From the NCBI GenBank assembly GCA_002329295.1, contig DCTT01000026.1:318769-347287 (forward strand): 28,519 bases of DNA, given 5' to 3'. The translations under genes were made by a program, and so were the position numbers. Numbering within the stretch: the stretch's first letter is position 1; the number at the start of each line of letters is the position of its first letter. Positions 23,700 through 28,519 of the stretch are shown here, piece by piece. Origin of the DNA: Eubacteriaceae bacterium UBA1433 (GTDB lineage: Bacteria; Bacillota; Clostridia; Eubacteriales; UBA1433). A model generated the notes under the pieces. The model saw nothing but the letters and a program-made list of their open reading frames with translations. It was not told the origin of the DNA and made no database searches.

Positions 23700-24071
23700 C
23701 TATTTCGGCCTTTTGGTACCGTACTTTGAACGCGCTTGCATTCTTTTGTTTACACCTGCGGTATCCAGTGCTCCGCGGATGATTTTGTAACGCACGCCAG
23801 GCAAGTCTCTGACTCTGCCGCCTTTAATCATCACTACACTGTGTTCCTGCAAATTATGACCGATTCCGGGAATATAGGCAGTTACTTCCATCCCGTTTAC
23901 CAAGCGTACTCTGGCAATTTTGCGCAACGCCGAATTCGGTTTTTTCGGAGTCGTGGTTCTGACCGCTGTGCACACGCCTCTTTTTTGCGGATTGGCTTTT
24001 AACGCCGGCGTTTTCACTTTGTCGATGATTTTTTCTCTCTCTTTCCTGACGATTTGGTTAATCGTTGGCAT
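23700..24071 (-). CDS. rpsL: 30S ribosomal protein S12
   Basis: This 123-residue protein sits at the decoding centre. The opening MPTINQIVRK, TTTPKKPNSALRK (39-51) with Lys43, and GHNLQEHSVVMIKGGRV are diagnostic. The ATG at 24071 is chosen because AGGAGGTG lies 9 bases upstream; an in-frame GTG at 24083 falls inside that RBS. At residue 88 it has Arg (codon AGA) where E. coli and Bacillus have Lys in GGRVKDLPGV. K88R is a known streptomycin-resistance substitution in other species. Asp89, the usual methylthiolation site, is kept. The gene overlaps the end of the L7Ae gene by 14 bases. Confidence 0.98.
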   Translation of the reverse strand: MPTINQIVRKEREKIIDKVKTPALKANPQKRGVCTAVRTTTPKKPNSALRKIARVRLVNGMEVTAYIPGIGHNLQEHSVVMIKGGRVRDLPGVRYKIIRGALDTAGVNKRMQARSKYGTKRPK

Positions 24072-24333
24072 TGATTTCTTCACCTCCTTTTTTCTTTTTT
24101 AATATAGCAGCGCAGGCAGCCGGACGGCTGATTGCACACGCTTTGCCTAATAATCGCATGCTTTTCGCATCTCTGATCTCAACATTTGTATTTTCGCAGT
24201 GAGCCCTGATTTTGTTTTTGATTTCTTCATCGGCATCCAAAGCGAGAAACACCGCTGTTACATTTTTTTGTTTCATTTGGCTGAGCGTTTGTTTGAGACC
24301 AACAACGATATTTTTTGTATCCACTTTGTTCAA
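24058..24333 (-). CDS. rplGB: L7Ae-family k-turn RNA-binding protein (YbxF/RplGB-like)
   Basis: This 91-residue protein of the L7Ae/L30e/S12e/Gadd45 family resembles Bacillus YbxF, which binds kink-turn RNAs and is encoded at the same place between rpoC and rpsL. The central VTAVFLALDADEEIKNKIRAHCENTNVEI and the later SMRLLGKACAISRPAACAAI follow the family pattern. The C-terminus is Lys-rich (LKKKKGGEEINAND). The start is TTG, with AGGAG 8 bases upstream. Its 3' end overlaps the rpsL start, and the rpsL RBS lies inside its last codons. Its exact cellular target is not known from this sequence. Confidence 0.92.
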   Translation of the reverse strand: MNKVDTKNIVVGLKQTLSQMKQKNVTAVFLALDADEEIKNKIRAHCENTNVEIRDAKSMRLLGKACAISRPAACAAILKKKKGGEEINAND

Positions 24334-24384
24334 TCAAAACACTCCTTTATCACAAGCCAAGTTTTTTTATTTTATCATCGCTGT

Positions 24385-27300
24385 TTACAGATTGTCAACA
24401 TCTTCTTCTATATCGACTTCCACAACATCTCTCCCCAAATCTTCTTCATCAAAAACCGACTCCAGCATTTCATCGATTTCATCTTCAATTTCCTGCTGAG
24501 ATATGATCGTATCCTTGAATTCTTGATAAGCCGCGCTCTTGGTATCTTCATGTTCGATAACCACGTTTTTATATTTTGCAGCCCCTGTCCCCGCCGGCAC
24601 TAACTTGCCGATAATGACATTTTCTTTCAGGCCGAGCAAATTGTCTCTCTTGCCTTTGATAGCTGCATCCGTAAGCACTCTTGTGGTTTCCTGGAAAGAA
24701 GCCGCCGAGAGAAAGGAATCCGTTTCCAAAGATGCTTTGGTAATCCCTAATAATTCTTGTACACAAGTAGCCGGCTCCAAGCCTTTTGCCGTTACTTTTT
24801 CGTTTTCTTCATGAAACTCAAAAACGTCTACTAAGCTGCCCGGCAACAATTCTGTGTCTCCCGGTTCCTCTATGCGTACCTTGCGCAACATTTGGCGAAT
24901 AATCAGCTCAATATGCTTGTCGTTGATATGCACGCCTTGCCATCGATAAACCTTTTGCACTTCATAAAGCAAATATTCTTGCACGCCCTGCACACCCAAC
25001 ACACGCAAAATGTCGTTAGGATAAGCGCTGCCCTCAATCAGTTCTTGTCCCGGCTTAATCACTTCTTTATCCGCCACTTTTAATCGGGAACCAAAAGGAA
25101 TCGTATAGGTTTTCTTTTCTCCGTCCGGTGCGGTGACTTCTACTTCCGTCTTTTTTTCTGTTTTTTTAATTTTCACTTTTCCGGCAATTTCCGAGATAAT
25201 CGAAAGCCCTTTGGGTTTGCGCGCTTCAAACAACTCTTCTACCCTGGGCAAACCTTGCGTAATATCTTCTCCGGCAACACCGCCCGTGTGGAACGTACGC
25301 ATTGTCAACTGCGTTCCGGGTTCTCCAATGGATTGTGCGGCGATAATGCCTACTGCCTCGCCGATATGCACCAATTTTCCTGTGGTCATATCCACTCCGT
25401 AGCATTTACAGCATACGCCGTGACGACTGCGACAATTGAAGATGGATCGAATCTTCACCGTTTCAATGCCTGCATCCTGTATTTTCTTTGCTTTGGCTTT
25501 GCTGATTAATTCACCGTTGGGCACCAAAATTTCTTTGGTGACCGGATGCACAATCTCTTCTGCAGCATAACGTCCCGCGATGCGCTCGGAGAGCGTTTCG
25601 ATAATTTTTCCGTTTTCAATAACGGAGTGCACTGCATACCCTTCGGTGGAGCCGCAGTCTTCTTCTTTAATTAAGACTTCGTGGCTTACATCCACCAGCC
25701 TTCTTGTGAGATAGCCCGAGTCGGCGGTTCTCAACGCCGTATCCGCCTGCCCTTTCCTGGCACCATGGGTGGAAATAAAAAATTCCAACACATTCAGACC
25801 TTCACGGAAATTAGAGCGAATGGGCAACTCAATAATTCTGCCCGTGGGATCCGCCATCAGACCACGCATACCGGCCAATTGACCGATTTGTCCCACACCA
25901 CCCCTGGCGCCCGATGTAGCCATCATGTTGATGCTGTTTAACGGCTTTAAGCTTTTCATCAAAGTCTGCGTCACTTCTTTTGTAGTTTTTGTCCAAATAT
26001 CTATTACGCGTTGATAGCGTTCTTCTTCAGAGATGAGCCCTCTGTTAAAATTGCGCAATGCATTTTCTACTTCTTTGTCCGCTTTGTCCAACAACTCTTT
26101 TTTTGCTGCCGGCACTTCCATATCGCCGATGCTTACCGTAATGGCGCCAATCGTGGAATAATGAAACCCGAGGCGTTTGATGTTGTCTAACATCTCCGCC
26201 GTACGCGTTGAGCCGTGTACTTCAAAACATTGCGCCACGACCTTTGCCAGCAATTTTTTGTCAGCCACTTCATCGATTTCCAACTCAAACATATCTTCTT
26301 CCGTAAGCCGTTCCCGAATACCCAAATCCTGCGGAATAATTTGGTTGAACAAAAATCTCCCCACGGTGCTTTGAATAATCCTTGTCTTTTCTACGCCGTC
26401 AATGACTTTCGTCACTTCCAGATGAATCATCGAATGTAAGGTTACGACTTTATTCTGATAGGCCATTTCCATCTCTGCCATCGATGAAAAATACTTGCCT
26501 TCGCCTTTGACTCCTTCAATATGCGTTGTCAAATAATAGACGCCGAGAATCATATCTTGCGAAGGGCTGACCACCGGTGCACCGTCTTGCGGTTTCAAAA
26601 TATTATTGGCAGCCAGCATCAAAAACCTTGCTTCTGCTTGCGCTTCCACCGACAATGGCACGTGTACGGCCATTTGGTCTCCGTCAAAGTCGGCGTTATA
26701 GGCCACACAAACCAGCGGGTGCAATTTAATGGCTCTGCCATCTACCAAAACAGGTTCAAAAGCCTGAATACCCAATCTGTGCAGCGTAGGCGCACGGTTC
26801 AGCAATACCGGATAATCTTTGATTACATCATCCAATACATCCCATACTTCAGGACGCATGCGCTCCACCATACGTTTGGCGCTTTTAATATTTTGAGAAT
26901 ATTTTCTATTCACCAACTCTTTCATTACATAGGGTTTAAACAATTCAATAGCCATCTCTTTGGGCAGCCCGCACTGATACATTTTCAGTTCCGGTCCCAC
27001 CACAATAACCGAACGGCCCGAATAGTCTACACGTTTTCCCAACAGGTTTTGTCTGAAGCGACCTTGTTTTCCCTTCAGCATATCGGACAAAGACTTCAGT
27101 ACACGATTGTTTTGTCCGGTTACCGGTCTTCGCTTGCGGCTGTTGTCAATTAAAGCATCCACTGCTTCTTGCAACATCCTCTTCTCATTTTGCACGATAA
27201 TATCCGGTGCATCCAACGCCAACAAGCGTTTGAGGCGATTGTTGCGGTTGATGACCCTGCGATATAAGTCGTTTAAGTCGGAGGTAGCAAATCGACCGCC

Positions 27301-28035
27301 ATCCAACTGCACCATCGGGCGCAATTCCGGCGGAATAACCGGGATTACATCCAATATCATCCATTCCGGTTTGTTTTTTGACTTTTTAAAGGCCTCTACC
27401 ACTTCTAAACGCCGAACGGCCTTAGCACGTTTTTGCCCCGTGCTTTCTTTGACTTCTTGGCGCAGCAATTCACTTTCTTCTTCCACGTCAATATCGGCCA
27501 GCAGTTGCTGAATGGCTTCCGCACCAATACTGGCACGAAAATCTCCGCCGTATTTTTGTTCCGCTTCGCGATATTCCGATTCGCTGAGCAATTGTTTATA
27601 CGAAAGTGGCGAGTCTCCCGGATTCGTTACAATATAGGAAGCAAAATAGATTACTTTTTCCAAATCTCTCGGGGACATATCCAACAGCAGACGAATTCTG
27701 CTGGGAATCCCTTTCAGATACCAAATATGTGATACCGGGCTCGCCAGCTCAATATGACCCATGCGCTCACGCCGCACCTTGGAGCGCGTGATTTCGACAC
27801 CGCATCTGTCACAAATCATGCCTTTGTAGCGGATTCTTTTATATTTGCCGCAATGGCATTCCCAGTCCTTTGTCGGTCCGAATATGCGTTCACAAAACAA
27901 CCCTTCTTTTTCGGGTCGCAATGTGCGATAGTTAATGGTTTCCGGTTTTTTGACTTCACCTCTTGACCATTCTCTGATTTGTTCAGGGGAAGCCAGGCCA
28001 ACTTTAATTGCTTTAAATTGATTCAATTCGTTCAA
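24385..28035 (-). CDS. rpoC: DNA-directed RNA polymerase subunit beta'
   Basis: This complete 1216-residue largest RNA polymerase subunit includes the N-terminal zinc site (Cys60, 62, 75, 78). The catalytic NADFDGD is at 447-453, with Asp449, 451 and 453 as Mg ligands. Bridge-helix and trigger-loop regions follow (SGARGGVGQIGQLAGMRGLM), and a second zinc site ends with CRSRHGVCCKC. The length is typical of clostridia, without the large insertions of proteobacteria. The C-terminal tail is acidic (EDEIDEMLESVFDEEDL). The start is TTG, with GGAGGGG 8 bases upstream. It follows rpoB by 63 bases in which I see no terminator or promoter. Confidence 0.99.
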   Translation of the reverse strand: MNELNQFKAIKVGLASPEQIREWSRGEVKKPETINYRTLRPEKEGLFCERIFGPTKDWECHCGKYKRIRYKGMICDRCGVEITRSKVRRERMGHIELASPVSHIWYLKGIPSRIRLLLDMSPRDLEKVIYFASYIVTNPGDSPLSYKQLLSESEYREAEQKYGGDFRASIGAEAIQQLLADIDVEEESELLRQEVKESTGQKRAKAVRRLEVVEAFKKSKNKPEWMILDVIPVIPPELRPMVQLDGGRFATSDLNDLYRRVINRNNRLKRLLALDAPDIIVQNEKRMLQEAVDALIDNSRKRRPVTGQNNRVLKSLSDMLKGKQGRFRQNLLGKRVDYSGRSVIVVGPELKMYQCGLPKEMAIELFKPYVMKELVNRKYSQNIKSAKRMVERMRPEVWDVLDDVIKDYPVLLNRAPTLHRLGIQAFEPVLVDGRAIKLHPLVCVAYNADFDGDQMAVHVPLSVEAQAEARFLMLAANNILKPQDGAPVVSPSQDMILGVYYLTTHIEGVKGEGKYFSSMAEMEMAYQNKVVTLHSMIHLEVTKVIDGVEKTRIIQSTVGRFLFNQIIPQDLGIRERLTEEDMFELEIDEVADKKLLAKVVAQCFEVHGSTRTAEMLDNIKRLGFHYSTIGAITVSIGDMEVPAAKKELLDKADKEVENALRNFNRGLISEEERYQRVIDIWTKTTKEVTQTLMKSLKPLNSINMMATSGARGGVGQIGQLAGMRGLMADPTGRIIELPIRSNFREGLNVLEFFISTHGARKGQADTALRTADSGYLTRRLVDVSHEVLIKEEDCGSTEGYAVHSVIENGKIIETLSERIAGRYAAEEIVHPVTKEILVPNGELISKAKAKKIQDAGIETVKIRSIFNCRSRHGVCCKCYGVDMTTGKLVHIGEAVGIIAAQSIGEPGTQLTMRTFHTGGVAGEDITQGLPRVEELFEARKPKGLSIISEIAGKVKIKKTEKKTEVEVTAPDGEKKTYTIPFGSRLKVADKEVIKPGQELIEGSAYPNDILRVLGVQGVQEYLLYEVQKVYRWQGVHINDKHIELIIRQMLRKVRIEEPGDTELLPGSLVDVFEFHEENEKVTAKGLEPATCVQELLGITKASLETDSFLSAASFQETTRVLTDAAIKGKRDNLLGLKENVIIGKLVPAGTGAAKYKNVVIEHEDTKSAAYQEFKDTIISQQEIEDEIDEMLESVFDEEDLGRDVVEVDIEEDVDNL

Positions 28036-28098
28036 AGAGTTCGCCCCTCCGATTTCATAAATTTCTTTGATGCACTTAACCTTTTGTTTTTATCGGTT

Positions 28099-28519
28099 CT
28101 ATAATAAATCTTCTTCTTGTATATCAAAATCTTCCATATTGCCCTGTATCATGCTGCCAATGATCTCATCATTTTCATCCGTATCTTTGACAGCCATTTC
28201 TTCATCGGTTTCTGTAATCACCGTAACATCAATGCCCAAGCTTTGAAATTCTTTGATTAAAACTTTAAAACCTTCAGGCATGCCCGGTGTGGGAATATTT
28301 TCTCCTTTAATGATCGCCTCATAGGCTTTGACCCTGCCCACCACATCGTCGGACTTTACGGTGATGATTTCTTGCAAAGTATGCGCCGCACCATAGGCTT
28401 CCAGCGCCCAAACTTCCATTTCCCCAAAACGCTGCCCCCCGAACTGAGCCTTCCCGCCCAGCGGTTGCTGGGTAATGAGAGAATATGGCCCGATGGAACG
28501 AGCATGCATTTTATCGTCA
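28099..28519 (-). CDS. rpoB: DNA-directed RNA polymerase subunit beta, C-terminal part
   Basis: Only the last 139 residues are present; the gene continues past the right edge. The segment DKMHARSIGPYSLITQQPLGGKAQFGGQRFGEMEVWALEAYGAA is the universally conserved C-terminal clamp-anchor region of RpoB. It is followed by AYEAIIKGENIPTPGMPEGFKVLIKEFQSLG and an acidic tail (about the last 35 residues). The rifampicin-resistance region lies outside the window, so nothing can be said about it. It is the first visible gene of the rpoB-to-tuf run. Confidence 0.98.
   Translation of the reverse strand, partial: DDKMHARSIGPYSLITQQPLGGKAQFGGQRFGEMEVWALEAYGAAHTLQEIITVKSDDVVGRVKAYEAIIKGENIPTPGMPEGFKVLIKEFQSLGIDVTVITETDEEMAVKDTDENDEIIGSMIQGNMEDFDIQEEDLL

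Noticed and set aside
1..28519. Mobile elements, CRISPR arrays, prophage or a new defence system
   Set aside because: No transposase, integrase, direct-repeat array or unrecognised multi-gene cluster was found. Nearly all the DNA is covered by conserved core genes in syntenic order.

Overview
The window comes from a low-to-mid GC Gram-positive anaerobe, almost certainly a member of the Clostridia (Bacillota). The evidence is the str-operon order rpoB-rpoC-L7Ae-rpsL-rpsG-fusA-tuf, the rplU-prp-rpmA-obgE-yhbY cluster with an N-terminally extended L27 and its Prp protease, strong AGGAGG-type ribosome binding sites, frequent TTG/GTG starts, and an energy metabolism built on an Rnf complex plus a trimeric electron-bifurcating [FeFe] hydrogenase. 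The genus cannot be fixed from sequence alone. Every gene I can support is on the minus strand, so transcription runs from high to low coordinates. I see no insertion sequence, prophage, CRISPR array or clear sign of recent transfer.

Layout in transcription order. (1) 28519-19762: the end of rpoB, then rpoC, an L7Ae-like k-turn protein, rpsL, rpsG, fusA and tuf, closed by a strong terminator at 19722-19747. (2) 19667-14113: a promoter, tRNA-Val(GAC), and a tightly packed housekeeping run: pncB (NAD salvage), ddl (D-Ala-D-Ala ligase), a DUF1934/YwiB protein, argS and a TcdA-type tRNA-modifying enzyme. (3) 14085-9762: hydC-hydB-hydA, the three subunits of an NAD- and ferredoxin-dependent bifurcating hydrogenase, with a promoter, a Rex-like operator and a terminator. 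(4) 9617-4563: rnfC-D-G-E-A-B, a complete ion-pumping ferredoxin:NAD+ oxidoreductase with its own promoter. (5) 4500-2527: an uncharacterised coiled-coil protein and a membrane-anchored N-acetylmuramoyl-L-alanine amidase. (6) 2530-1: a perfect-consensus promoter, an L21-leader-like RNA, rplU, prp, rpmA, obgE and the first codons of yhbY.

How the parts fit. HydABC and Rnf both work on the reduced ferredoxin and NADH pools. HydABC can couple oxidation of both to H2 release, or run in reverse. Rnf moves electrons from ferredoxin to NAD+ while pumping Na+ or H+. A Rex-type palindrome (TGTTAA-N4-TTAACA) between the hyd promoter and hydC suggests that the NADH/NAD+ ratio controls the hydrogenase; I found no equivalent site before rnfC. 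The remaining regions are translation, transcription and cell-wall housekeeping.

This is largely an ordinary core-genome region. The points most worth a second look are the Rex-like operator, a Ser in place of the proton-relay Cys in HydA, a naturally occurring Arg at the streptomycin-associated position 88 of S12, a nested RNA structure between rpsL and rpsG, and the uncharacterised coiled-coil partner of the amidase. No new multi-gene system is evident.
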